Of a stretch of 64,000 nt of DNA, positions 35,200-49,600 are shown piece after piece; the stretch's first letter is position 1, and the number at the start of each line of letters is the position of its first letter. Under the pieces are notes generated by a model. That model saw nothing but the letters and a program-made list of their open reading frames with translations, searched no databases and was not told where the DNA came from. The DNA is from Bathymodiolus brooksi (Eukaryota > Mollusca > Bivalvia > Mytilida > Modiolidae), in contig OY804576.1 of NCBI GenBank assembly GCA_963680875.1, positions 74,343,668 through 74,407,667 of the forward strand. Reading direction: 5' to 3'. The position numbers and the translations under genes were made by a program.

Positions 35200-38100
35200 T
35201 AGAATAGAAACTTCTTATCTGAATTTTTAGAAAATGTACAAAAACTGTTTCCCACTGTTATTATGTATGACATATTAAAAATAGAGTTTCCTACCTACAG
35301 GTGTTGTAATTCTAAAATGACGTGAAACGAAACAATCTGGGAAAACTAGAGCTGCTCAAACTTGACAGTAAAATATTTTGTAAAATAACTGACCAATTTC
35401 ACATGCTAGATGTGTTGTATTCTCCATACATTTAAGTTATCTTCCCTTGTCCTGAGTGCAATTGTGTATTTGATCAATGCCACACAATCAATAGAAACTA
35501 TCTATTTCTATTCATGGACCAAATACTTGAACAAAACGAACAACTGTCGAAAAATTTAAATCAAGCAACGATTAAATACATTACCAGTGGTTTCAATCAA
35601 ACCTTGAATTTTATACTTTTCACAAATTTCCAATGATATGATATGTATGCCCTATTTATAGTACTTTCCACATGACAGATGAATTGGTGGGTCAATCAGA
35701 AATCCATGTTAGCACATCAACTAAGAAAAAAAAGAGTTTCCTTTCCAAAATATTTCAAAATTTTCAAGTAAGACTACTTGCACAAGTCAACAGTTGGTAC
35801 TACAAGGAGATTATAATTTAAGGTTGTATTAGTCTATACTAAAGAGGAGTAGAGAGCAGAACATAAGCCTTGGCTAGCAAATGAAGATACAAATGGGAAT
35901 AATAATTTTTACTGAAATGAAGGTTATTTTATTTTCTGTAAGCTTGTGCATTCTAATAGTTACAGCTCATTTCCGTATCAACACGAATGAATTAATAAAG
36001 ACTGACTGAATTGCTGTTTCTTAAGTAAATTTTTTAACTTTTATTGACATACAGACAAGTGTTTTTTTCCAAGAGATATATATTTTTTTAAATCACCTGT
36101 AGATTAATGGTCAGGTAGATTAATAGACATACAGTAAACTTGTCTTAACAATCATGTTGAATTAGCGGTCACCTGTTGTAAACAGCCACTTTAAAGCCCT
36201 CCTGACCGGCTTTATGTTATTTTAACTCAAATAAATGGTCACCTCACCTAACATGGTCAGCAGTCACTCAAAGTTCATTGCATTATATCAGTTCACCGGT
36301 ATTTAATTATAAAGTCATCAGTTATTAACTTTCAATGATTTCTCAATACGATTACACTAATTAAGCTATCAAGTAATTAATTCTTTAACTGTAACTAGTT
36401 ACAAAAAAAAACATAGAATTGCAGAGTGACCACCATGTTTTCCAATTAATTACCTCATTAAACAGTAATATGTGAATCATTACAAACCGGAACTGACAAT
36501 CTGAATATAGCGATCTTGAATAACGGTTCGCTTGTATTATGCAGTACTTTTTCTTTTTCCTCACACTGACTGTTCAATTCAAGCTTGATTGTATGTATTT
36601 TTTTTGTTTTTTGAAGGAGTAAATTAGAAGAAACATTTGAATTACTTTTTCTGAAGTAAAGAACAGTCTGGTCAAATAATACAACACCAAGTGTTTCAAA
36701 AACTTCTGCTGGAAATTTTTGGCATTTTTTTTCATACATATTACTTGACAATGAACACAATTTGAAAGTCATCAAGACATATAAGGGATATCAAAGAAAT
36801 TTTTCTTAGTTATATTTCAGATCCAAACATATGGAGCTACTATTTATAAAGCACAACATCTGATAAACATATTTGCAAATATCTTCCCAACAATTCTCTG
36901 GTCTAACAATTGACATAATTCTGAAAGACTGCCTCCGTGGAATTAGCTTAATTGTCAAAATGGTTACAAAAAACTTTAAAGGGTCTAAATTTAAAACAAA
37001 AATAAGACACTAACAAAACCTTTCTTTAAAATAATAGGCTTGGACTGTCACTATTTATCCGTTAACTAAATGTCACATGAACAAAAATCCTAAAAAAATT
37101 GTCCTCATTCCAAATACAAAACAAAAATTAATATTGTAGAAATAGAAAAATGTTATTTTCTGTTTTGTTCAGGAATTTCTGTTTTGTAGAAACATCTGAC
37201 CAAAACACTGTAGTGATAATAAGAGTTAAGAAACAAATCTCGATGTAAATACACTTAACAGCAACAATAATCTTTCATTACTTATAAAATATCATAACAA
37301 AAACTGGCTGTTTTTTTGTTATTACATCTATATAAAATTCAATACATAAAATGAAAACCATTTATAATATTATTTGTTCATGAATCACATAATACTATGC
37401 CATTATATCACAAAGCGAGAAAAAAATCTACAATTATTTACACAATAATATTTACATTACGATACAATATAATATATATATAATATATTTATATAATAAT
37501 TATAATAATAATAATATATAATCTACGATTTTTTTCAAGTGAAGAAAATGATATAGTTTTAAGACCAGTATTTGAGCACTGTCTGATGATGGTAATGTAC
37601 AAAATTTATATATACATAGAAATAACAATGTTAATATACATTCAATAACAAAGTGATTGCACATAGGATAAAATATAAATCTTAAACAGTTCATTCTACC
37701 TAGTCAAGTCCTTATATAGGTCCATTCAGAGATTTTTCCACCTGAAACAAGTCCAAAATTCAATAATTAAAATCTGATTGATTGATTGGTGTTTAATGCC
37801 AACTTTAGCAATATTTCAGCTATACCTTGGCATGAACAATTTTTATGTTAACTTAGACACCTAAAATCTGCAAGAACTTTTTTTTTAAAAGGTGTCTATA
37901 AACATTAAAAGTTATATTTCTTAAATTCCTGTAAAAATGTATTTCTACAATTCTGATTTCTCAGAAATAAATCAAAAATATTATTTAAAGAATCTAAAAA
38001 AATACTTCAGTATCATTTGAGGAGTGATGTTAAAGTTTGATGTATCCAGAAATAGCATAAATTTGATCTTATGTGTTAAGACAAAAAGAATTTTAACAAT

Positions 38101-40502
38101 GATCTTTACTTAAAATAATCTCTAAAATAACTCCCAATATCTACGATTGCAATCCCTATAAATTTCAGCTGCCTTCACAGATTTCAATAATTGTAAGAAA
38201 AAGGGTTCATTGAGCACATACGACAACAGACAGTTGATACACGTTGGAATAAAGTTTGTAAAAAACTACAATAATTTATTTTCAACCAAAATGATACGAA
38301 TAAAAGTTTCCCTTTAAATACCTAATTATTACCTATATTTGAAATCACCAACAATTAAATCTTATTTCCAAGACAAAATAAATTGTGAATTTAAGGAATA
38401 TCTATATTGCATTAGAATATTGCCAACATCAATCAGTAATTCTACTGTTACAAATAGTCTTGTGTTGCCGCTACAACAGTGCAGTCAGTAAAACAGGTAT
38501 TCTTAGTAATATCTTAGGCCAAGATTGACATTTATTACATCAAATAAAAACCTTAATTAATTGTATTAATAAACCTCCCTCTCCCCCAGACATATTTGTG
38601 TAAGCACAAGACAATCTGACAGAAAAACTGTATTTAACCATTATTTTGTTTTAACATCATCCAGTTAATCTCAGCGTTACATTAGAACATAACGCTACTT
38701 TTAACAAAATTGTTGGTCCCTTTTGGTCCTTTATTTATCAGTAATCAGTCATCCTGATAACAATTTTTTTTTCTTCTTTGTAAGGAGGGGCTGGGACATT
38801 TATATGTATATCTAATATTAATTTCTTTGCTCCATTACAAATTTTTGACATACTTAATCATAACCTTTTAAATAACTTTGTAAACTGTTCCCCTACATTC
38901 CATTTTTTTCACAACATTAATTTCATACCAAACAATAACAGTCCTATGACATTTACATTTTCAGACCTTTTTATATTGAAGATACAAGGAATCTTGTAGA
39001 TTAGTCAAGGAACACAGAGTTTGAACTCGACTTGTATTCTTTACAGAAATACTGATTAAAATTCAAGGGAAATTCAAGCACAGTTTGAAAAATTACTGTA
39101 CCGTTACCAGATTGTGAAATAAATAAAGTTTTTTCTTCTGACTTCAAGAAAATATCTAATGAAAATAAAATTACAGTGCTACTTGTCCTAAACACTCTTG
39201 GCGACAACTTTGTTGGTTTGGAATAGACAGGTATTCAGATAAAACAGGTTAAATTTGCATTTTTCATAAATTTTGTGTAAGGGTTGTTCCATTTATGCAT
39301 ACATGTTTCCCATGGATGGTACCTTGAAAATAAGGTGACCAATAAATGTAGCAATTTTCACTTGTTAAAATTGTTCTAGAGACCTACCTACCCATGGAAG
39401 CGATTTAAAAGTGTCATGTATGGTTTAAAGGAACAGCTCTGAGTTTAATTATCAGTTCACACAGAATTTTGGTTTGAAAGGATTCAGTTTAGACAGGTTT
39501 ACACTGTATAATAACAAATAGATATTATTTTAACATTGTCATTAAGAAAGCTCTGACTGACAAGCACTATAGAATAAAAGATATTTTTGAAAGGAAATAA
39601 CCACTTATATTTTTAAAAAAATATACAACAACAGAAAAAGCAACAACATATCTTGCTAAAATTCAATAAAACATAACAAGGGGAGGTAAGTCAACAAATG
39701 TTGAGTAAATAAAAATACAACATTATACATTGTAAAACAGGAAATTTATAAATAGAAAATTTTATCTGGTTCACTTACTCAGTATTGTTGTCTGTTATAT
39801 CTTTGAAGTTTATCAGTACTTTCAATTTTTTACGATTATTCCATCATTTCCTTGCCAAAAGTCAATAGAAATTTACCAGTCTATTTCTTGCAAAAAGTAA
39901 ATCGAAATTTACCAGTCTTTCACACTTAAGCTAAAAGACACAAACTTCTGATTTTTACTGCATATTAAAAGTGATTTTGAAAATTTTGAAATTTCAATCA
40001 CAAAATTCTTTTAATAGCTTGTTGTGAAATCAACCAAAGAAAATTGTTCAAAAATCAATTTAAAGTATAGGAGAATTTTTAATACCAAGATTCTCATTTA
40101 TACTAAATACATGTACAACAAAACTGAAAAGTGACCAATAAGTGTATAACAGAATTCAAAGTAAGACACATAGACAAAGTAATCTCTGTTAAGAAGGGGA
40201 TGCAAAAATCTTCTCTATTTGTAAATGATCGATAGTATACATAACACAAGATTTCCTATTTTACATTGTTATATTTATAGATTTAAGAGGTACTCGAAGC
40301 AAAAACTGAGATCTGAAAAATTGCTGAATGGACTCAAACATTTCCTTCTTACACCACTACATAACAGACAATATGTACATCAAACATCACAGATTCTTTC
40401 TTCTTTTGAAGACGATTCTAAAAGCTGCCTTAAACACAAGTATATTTCTGCCTTCTAAGAAAGCCCTAATACAAGAATTTATAAGTATAAAAGCACCAAC
40501 TG
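35200..40502 (-). other. Region without genes; likely holds the 3' UTR of the zinc-finger gene
   Basis: No open frame here looks real. The part next to the stop codon at 40503 should be 3' UTR of the - strand gene. Reading in gene order, the first AATAAA signals (tttatt on this strand) are near 38748, 38531 and 38277. Family G-like phrases lie at 36135-36290 and a SINE-like phrase at 37780-37850. Confidence 0.35.
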
Positions 40503-40635
40503 TCATCCATTAGGAGACATTTTGGGTATTAAATTGTCTAACACTGGCACTGTTTTCTTGACTGGTTTCTTATCAGATTCATTCATTCGATGACTCTTCA
40601 TATGAGCACTTCTACTTCGTACTTTAGCAAATACC
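40503..40635 (-). CDS. TRERF1: TRERF1-like last coding exon, finger 3 second half
   Basis: Acceptor ctatttcag. It encodes [19 protein letters not shown], completing a C-x2-C-x12-H-x3-H finger begun in the previous exon, then a basic tail ending PKMSPNG and TGA at 40503-40505. Confidence 0.9.
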
Positions 40636-43600
40636 CTGAAATAGAATCAAATTAGTATCAAGTAAAACATACAAGTCTGGAACAATGTAAATATAAGCAA
40701 AATAACAAACACAGAATTGTGTCATGATAATTTGTAATGTAACAGAAACATCAATTCAAACAATGTAATGGTCATTTATTGAACATTTGATCTTGAGTTA
40801 GCACAGTCAATATCCACAGACAATGTTATGTTACTATATGTAAAATGCATTCAGGATTATTAACAAGTGAATGTACTTCCATGTCATTCAATTAATTCTT
40901 CAATGAATTCAAGACCATGTGTCAGGGGTTAAGGTTATGGTGTTTAATGTCACTTTCAACAATTTTTCAGTTATATCATGGCAGTCAGTATTATTGGTGG
41001 GGGAAACCGCTGTCCTGCCACAAGTCACTGACAAACTAGCTCACATAATGTTGTATCGAGTGCATCTTGCCATTGTTAATCCAACCACTATGTGATCACG
41101 ACCATGACAGCCCCTCCATGTGTTAAGAGTTTGACTAACAGAGTCTCACTGATATGAGATGATACATTTATTCTCCACATAACTATGTTATGATTATTAT
41201 ATCCTGCAATTTTCACAAAAAAGTATTGAGAATATTTAGTTGAATATATAAAATGATAATTGACTACAAAAATACAAAATAACCTTTTAAGATGGACTAA
41301 AGTAATTCTTCTACATAAAAATATCAGCACATTCACATTTTTTGTAACAATTACATATAATAATATCTTAATATCTACTTTAAGTTATTTTCATTACCTG
41401 CCACACAGTTTACAGGGGAAACCCTCCCCATTTAAGTCCTCTGAACTAGCTGGAGATCCATGTGGTTTAGGAAGTCTAGGTTGTGGAGGTCTGTATTCTC
41501 TGGCTGGGGAATTACTCTTTGAACCTCCTCCATGTACCCGTATGTGACCATTTAATGCCTGCTTGGAATTAAATGACTGAAATAATAATAAAAAAAAAAA
41601 CAATCACAAAATTTAATGACAAACTATTTAATAATATAACCGAAAATAAATGATTTTTTTTTAATCAAAATAACACAAACTATTTCCCCAACTTTGATAT
41701 TTAATATATTCTAGAATATGTCTGACAAATCAAAAAACAGTTTCTGATGCATATTTACACAAAAAAATGTTCAATCTAAGGTATTCTTAAATTGAGTAAA
41801 GAAACATTGATTTTTAGTTTTAATCTGACAATTACATGTACAGTAGTACATCTCTTATGAGGCCACTCCTGCAATTAAAAAGTGACCTAATAAAAGAGGT
41901 GGCCTCTCTAGGGGGAGGGAGGAGGGGCAATTTAGTAATATTTAAGTGTCTCTGTGCCTCTGAAATCTGACCTCGTAAGAGGCGTAACCTTTGGTGGGAG
42001 TGGCCTTATAAGACGGTGACTACTGTACTACATGGATAAGCAATATTATGTTGTTAATAAGTAATTTTATGACATTGCTGTGATGGAAAGTTAATCTATT
42101 CTCATTTTATTCAAGACTTACAGCATTGCATTCTGGGTAATCACAAGTAAACATTGGTGCAGGTGATGTAGCTACAGAGGCTGGAGCTGAAGGGATTACT
42201 GATGTGACCTCATCCTCTTTCTCGTGTAAACTGGAGGCTCCTAGGACCCTGCTATCACTCACCTGTTTTACAATTAAATTTCAAATTAGTTCACATGGTT
42301 CAAAGATTAACACATTTGTATTTCCAAAACACACAATCTTACATTTTATCAACCAAATTCATATTCTATTGGTTCACATGGTTCAAAGATTAATACATTC
42401 ATATTTCCAAACACACAATTTTATAATTTTATAAATTATCACACAAATTCACATTCAATTTTAATTTAATTCTTGAATATATAATGCAGATCATTGTGCT
42501 AACAGACCATGAAAATTTGCAAATTTACGAATTTAAATGAAAACTTGATTAATGAATTGAAGACAACTTTGAGTGTACCTGATGAATCGTTATTCAAGAA
42601 ACCTGTAATTTGCACTAAATTTGATATCATCATTTTTATCTTTATTAATAAACTGGAGTCTCTCGTAACTGCATCACTCATCTGATATAGAAAAGTTTAT
42701 TGTCTACCATAGCATAGGTAAAATTTGATCCCCAAACACTTGGAATTAAATAGACCACAAGATATTCATTGGTACAAAATTAAATCTTTATTTCATAATG
42801 CAGCTTCATGTCATATATATAAATTTCTTCCATGCTTTGTTCTTTAAGACTAAATATGAAAATTTCCCCTTTACAGCCCTTTTTAATCTTTAAACCTCAT
42901 ATATCCTGCAGCCTAAACTTGATGTCAATTGTAACAAGACTGTTTACAGGTAATGAGCTACTGCATAAATTCTATAATAATACCTCGTATGGTAGTCAGG
43001 GTTGGCAAAAAAGCGGGAAATACTCATATTTCCCAAGATAGCAGGAAATACTGGTATTTACCGGGAAATAAGATTGATTCTTAATTTGCAAATATAATGG
43101 TACAGGAACCTGTACACACTGTGCACTTGTTTACTGCACATAGTGTAAATTTTTTTGAGTTCTAGATTATTGTGATATATCTTCATATAAATAAGCAAAT
43201 TGAACATTTATTTGGAGTATAATATAGACTTGAGTTAATCTGTTTGTAAAATCTTCATAATTTACCCAAGATAAATTCTAAAATACTAAGTGATCACTGT
43301 TATCATTCGGATTTAAGTTTCCCTGAACTGTTAGCCTTAGGACAAATTATAAAACACTGAGTGATCACTGAGTGATGACTGTTATATGCCTTAACAGTTT
43401 TTTTTAATCTTTTCTAAAGGTTATTGAAGATGTGTTAATTAGTTTGTAAAAACAAATTAAAAAAGTTAGTCATTATTATAGCATAAAGGAAATGCCCTTT
43501 GATTACATTTATACAACCTGGCAAAACAATCAGCTATTAATTGAAACTCTGAAACTGTATGATTGAACTGAAAAGTGTAGATATAAAATTGTGGTGACAG

Positions 43601-46600
43601 TTTTAACATGTTTTTAATAAAAGTCTTTTGCATAAATATTATGTTTATATGAAGATTACAATTTCAAAAGTTGCCTGAAGTCCTTCTTAATGGTCCTACA
43701 CCTAGGCTATATACCCATATTTATTAAACTGATGTAATTTTCAACACTGTGTGTTAAAATGTTAAGTTTTTAGCAACTTTGAAGAAATTAATCACATCTA
43801 AAAATCATATTTCCAGTATTTCCCACTTGAGCTCAAATTTAGAGCATTTCCCAGGACGGTATTTCCCGGTAATTACCACTGGGAATTCCCACCACTGGTA
43901 TTTCCCGGCTAACCCTGATGGTAGTTGGATTTACAACTGCTTATGCAATCAGTACCTATCACCACTGATGTTGTGAGTTCGAACTCTGTTCATGGCGATG
44001 TGTACTTGATACAACATTATGAGATAAAAATTTGTCAGTGGTTTCCTATGGGTACCCCAGTTTCATCTACCAATAAAGCTGACTGCCACGATATAACTGA
44101 AATATTACTGAAAGTGGCGTTAAACACCATAAACCTAAAACTTTTATAATAATACCATGTCATCAGCAGGCTCTTCTAAATCAGTAGAGCTTCCAGAATC
44201 TTCTTCAAATTCATTGATTTCCATCTCGACCTCCGTCTGCTCTGGAAGTGTCGTCTGCTGTTGTTGTTGTTGCTGCTGAGATCTTAGATTATATAACCTT
44301 TCACGCTCTCGTTTATGACGGACTACACGAAGACGTTTATATTCATCTGGACATACTTTCTTCCACAAATAATAAAACTGTACACATTCTTTCACAGACT
44401 TACTGCCAACCTATAAAAAGGAAGATATTATTTTTTTAAAGCTTTTCTTCACATCCAATCATCATTTTGCTGGTGTTTTTTGGGTGCAAACTTATCTTAT
44501 AAAGAGATGGATTCGTAAATGGAAATTAAAAATCTCTGACTTGACTGTGATGTGGGCATAAATGTCTGGAATTGAAACTATCCTAAAAAATCAGACATAC
44601 TATTTCTCTGTATTATTGATATGAATAAAACATACATGAACATCATCCTTTGTCAACCTGTTAGCATGCTTGCCTCATGTGTAAAAGATCTTGGGATGGT
44701 TTTGTACACATTTGCTATATTTGCTACAGATTAGAATTCCGAGATGGATGACAACACAGGACTCATAATACAGTTCAATATATGACCCTAAGGGAATCCA
44801 TAGACACAGTTAAAACCAAACATGGCAAGAATGTTCTTTGGATGGGTCATTTCAAAGTTTATTCTAATTTGCGGGGTCAAAAATATAAGAAGGCCTATAC
44901 TGCAGAACATAGTTTTAAATTTCTAAGATATTTTTACATTTCCTCATAGGGTAGGTAATATGTTAAACTGTGTATTACAGTGGTGGCTAGTTTGTGTTTT
45001 TAAATTCTCATAGGCACCAAAAAGCACACTCTTTCTGAAGAATCATATAAGAAAAATTCATGCCAAGTTTGGATTTAACTAACCCAGTATTTTTGGAGAA
45101 GACAACTGAAATGTGAAAAGTTAATAGATGACAAGGACCCATGCAAAGTGATGACAATAGCTTAAATGACTCTTTGGGTCCTGTAATCTAAAAATGAATT
45201 GTTAATCAGCAGCAACCTAAATTCATGTGTTTGCTTGTTTGTTTTATAGAGTTTGATGCCACTTTCAACAATATTTCAGATATATTGTGGCAGTCAGTTT
45301 TATTGGTGGAGGAAACCAAGGAAACCGGAGTACCCGGAGAAATCCATCGACCTGCCGCAAGTCACTGACAAACTTTATCACATAACGCTGTCATCTCGCC
45401 CTAAGGAGGAAAAGTATGTTGTCAAGGACAAAGACATGTCCAGTTTTGATGACATCAGACTGACAGAAAAACTTAAGTTGAACTATGAAAAAATATCCAC
45501 ATCCATTAAAAGGTCATCATTGGGACAAAGAAAAAGTTATCTCAGGTGACCTCTTAAAAGAGGTTAAATTCATATGACAGGACAAGTAAATGGTGACCTT
45601 TAGATACAGGTGACCTTTTAAAAGAGGTTAAATTCATATGACAGGACAAGCAAAATGTGACCTTTAAATACAGGCGACTGCTGAATAGAGGTGACCACAT
45701 GGGCAGGATGGATTGTATCTGTAGCTTTGACATTTCACTCATTAATTTAATTCTAAATTTACCATAAACTATTCAAAGAAACAATTCTGATATCTAAATA
45801 CATGTATTTAAAACAATACCTCTTTAGAAATACTGCAGAAGTCTTTATCACATTTTATTAAAGCATTCAGGTATTTTTCTACTTCTTCTGTACTCCACAC
45901 TTCATTTTCTGAAATAAATTTTAATACATTACAATTGAGGGTTAGGGTTATGGTGTTGAACGCCACTTTTAAAAATATTTCAGATATATCGTGGTGGTCA
46001 GTTTTATTGGCTAGGGTAAGGGTTATGGTGTTTATTGCCACTTTCAACAATATTTCAGTTATATCGTGGCGGTCAGTTTTATTGGGAGGAAATCAGAGTA
46101 CCTGGAGAAAACCACCGACTTGCTGCAAGTCATAGACAAACTTTATCACATAATGTATCATATACACCCCACCTGGGTGGGATTCGAACTCACAACTTTA
46201 GTGGTGATAGGTACTGATTGCATAGGTAGTTGTAAATCCAACTATTATACGAACACGACCATGACTGCCCCTATATAAAATATATTCTTCCTTAAACAAT
46301 ATTCAACAAGAGAAAAAAAATCTTTTTTTCACATGCATAATAGATAATTCTGAATTTACTTTTTCTTAAACAATATCCAACACAAGGACAAAAGTCTTTC
46401 AATTTTTTCCCCCTCATTTTAGGTCAAGAAAATCATAATTAAAAAAATGAGAACAGGTGATGATACCAAATTGATAACATCTATTTTGTTGCTGAAATAT
46501 AAAACAATTATATCATACCTTGATATGTATATGACAGTAAGGTGTGCTTAGCAGGTAAATCTGTAGTACTTTCCATCAACATCAGCATGGCTTTCTATAA

Positions 46601-49600
46601 ACAAAATTTAGATATCTAATTAGTGCACGACACGTTTCTGGAATAATCGTTACCAGGTATGTTCAAAAGACAGAAGATTGGAAATTCAATGAAAACTAGA
46701 GAAAGTTGATCTGGTGATCACAGATACCCCCACATTCCAAATTTTCACCCAGAAACCTTTAAAGTACCTATCTTCTAAGAGAAAAAGGGCCACAATTCAT
46801 GAACGGTAAATGTCAATTTCACCATAATCGAACTTAACCTGTATGTTATGGTACATCGCATTGTGTTAAAGTTTGAAAAGATTTGGTTGAGCTGTACCTT
46901 AAATATCATGCGGAAACCTAAAATGTCCCTATTTTCTAAGAGAAAAAGGGCCATAACTCAGGAACGGTAAATGTGAAATAAACCGTAATCAAACTTAACC
47001 TGTATTTGATGGTCCACAGCATTGTGTTAAAGTTTGAAAAGATTTGGTCGAGCCATACTTTAAATATCATCCGGAAACCTAAAAAGTCCCTATTTTCTAA
47101 GAGAAAAAGGGTCATAACTCATGAACGGTAAATGTGAAATACACCGTAATCAAACTTAACCTGTATTTTATGGTACACAGCAATGTGTGAAAGTTTGAAA
47201 AGATTTGGTTGAACGGTACTTTAATTATTATCCAGAAAACAAAAGTGTGACGGACGGACTAACGGACATGATGATCCCTATATACCCCAGACTCTCGTCG
47301 AGCGGGGGTATAATAATGCTGTATAAGGTGCATTTACATCATTCTTAAATATTATGGTTGTAGGCCTTAAGACAAACAAGTTCTGTCTCGGACAACTTAA
47401 AATTACTTATTGAAAATAATATAATTCAAAAGTTTCTGGGAGCAAGAAATCCGAAGGACCTAGACAGGATAGCCAAAATCAGCTCAGGTCACCTAAGCCT
47501 GAGGGAGGAGAACCTTAGTTTTAATGATAATTATATCACTTAGGAACTGTGAAAATATTATGTGTATAAAAGTTCATATACATTTTACTGAGTGAAAATG
47601 CAGCATGTAAATTCGTAACCATGGTTTGTCTTCCTATTTTCAAAGTGCCATCCCTGCATATTAAATGGGACAACTGTAACCAGAAATATTTAAATAACAT
47701 TTTTATTTTCAAGATTTGATTTAAATCAAGAAAAGTTTTACCTGTAAATTGCCTTTTGCTATGTGAAGTAGATGTAAAGCATACTCTACATTACAGCCAT
47801 TCCCTCTAACTGCAGCACTACTGGAAAAATCTTGTAAATATTGCACTGAAATTTCAAATATATATATATATATATACAAATAAGCTTAACATAATGAGCA
47901 TGTACTAGATTCACAGTTGTATTAGCAGTCTCTTATAACAGTCTCTTTTGCAGTAAACCAAAAGGCTCTCAGAATCCTGTATTAATTGATTAAAGTGGCT
48001 TGAAACTGGTTGAGTCATTAACTATTTCAATAGCAAAAATGTAGAAAAAAATACTAAATATAATGACAGGAAACAAAAATTGCATTTCATTTTACAGGGA
48101 CCCTGACAACTGACTTCAAAATCAATTGATTTTTTTCTATTATTAGGGAGACATCACCTGTGCAAGTTTGGTCAAGATCAATGTAAGGTCCCAAAACAGA
48201 AATTCAACTTGAAGTAGCAGTGACTTTGACCTGTGACATACAGATTCATCAGCAATAGGCTTCTTTCTCTCCTATACCAATAACACTAAACTATAGTGAA
48301 AATCAATGTCACCTTGAACATTGAAACAAAGACTCCAAAATCAACAAGATTCTTCTACTCTCCAAGGGGTACAATCTGACACTTTGGTGAAAATATAAAG
48401 ATTTTAGAAAATTTCTGGAAAATAATTGTAGATATTCACCTTCTCCACCATTTTTATCAAACCAGTATTCAAGACACAACTCAGTTGGTATTTAAGACAA
48501 AATATTGATAATTCAAACTAAGTGTTTTATAGCATTGAGATATTGACCATTTAAACACATATTAACTATACCTTCATCTTCAGGACATTCACTAATAACT
48601 CTAGGATCAAACACTAAATCTTCTTTGGACTGAGTTTTTAATGCTTCATTCTTGTTACCTGCAGACAAATGTTATCATTTACTTTAATTTACAACAACAG
48701 AAAGAAATTGCATTCCTTAAAGGTGAAATGCAATGAAATTGAAAAAGTTAAGATAACTCTTGGAAATCAAATCTGATCGTAACTTGTTCATCAAAACGTC
48801 ATATTCTCATTTACCAGCTCAGTATAATCTTAATCTGATGAAAAATGTTGGTAGTAGAGGTGTAGAAAAGGGCATATCACTTTTGAAAATACCAAAAACA
48901 GTATGTATATGTACTTCATATTCCGACAATCAACAACAATATTGTGGTCGTGATCATATGGTAGTTGGCTTTACAACCACCTATGCAATCATTGCCTATC
49001 ACCACTAATGTTGTGAGTTCGAATCCCGCTCATGGCGAGGTATATTCGATACAACATTATGTGATAAAGTTTGTCAGTGACTTACGGCAGGTCAGTGGTT
49101 TTCTCCAGGTACTCCGGTTTCCTCCACCAATAAAACTGACCGCCACGATATAACTGAAGTATTGTTGAAAGTGGCATTAAATACCATAATCCCCAAGCCT
49201 CTCAATATGCAGATAACTCTAGCAGTCAAGTGTTTCACTCTGCATCCTTTAGATGCAATTTTTTTCAGTTGACAGTTAATACATGTAATGAAATAACAAA
49301 AACAAAACGGTTTTTCCAAATAATCTGCCCACTTCAAATGGTACTTAACTATAATGTGGTCTTGTAAATTACTCGATGGAATCCACGAGGTTTGTGTTTG
49401 TTCTAGTACTATATTCATGCTGTAATGTCCGCACATTAATGACAGTATTTGTATCATGACTTTACCAGTGAATTAAGTTTTGTTGATATATACCATTAAG
49501 GGCTTCTAATATTTTGAGCATCTATGTGTTTATTAAGATGGTTGCTGAACATTTCATGCATATTCAATACGATATTTATAAAGTACTCCTCAATATATTG

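Noticed and set aside
36458..36775. 105-residue frame on the - strand
   Set aside because: No recognisable motif; lies in the gene-free region downstream of the zinc-finger gene.
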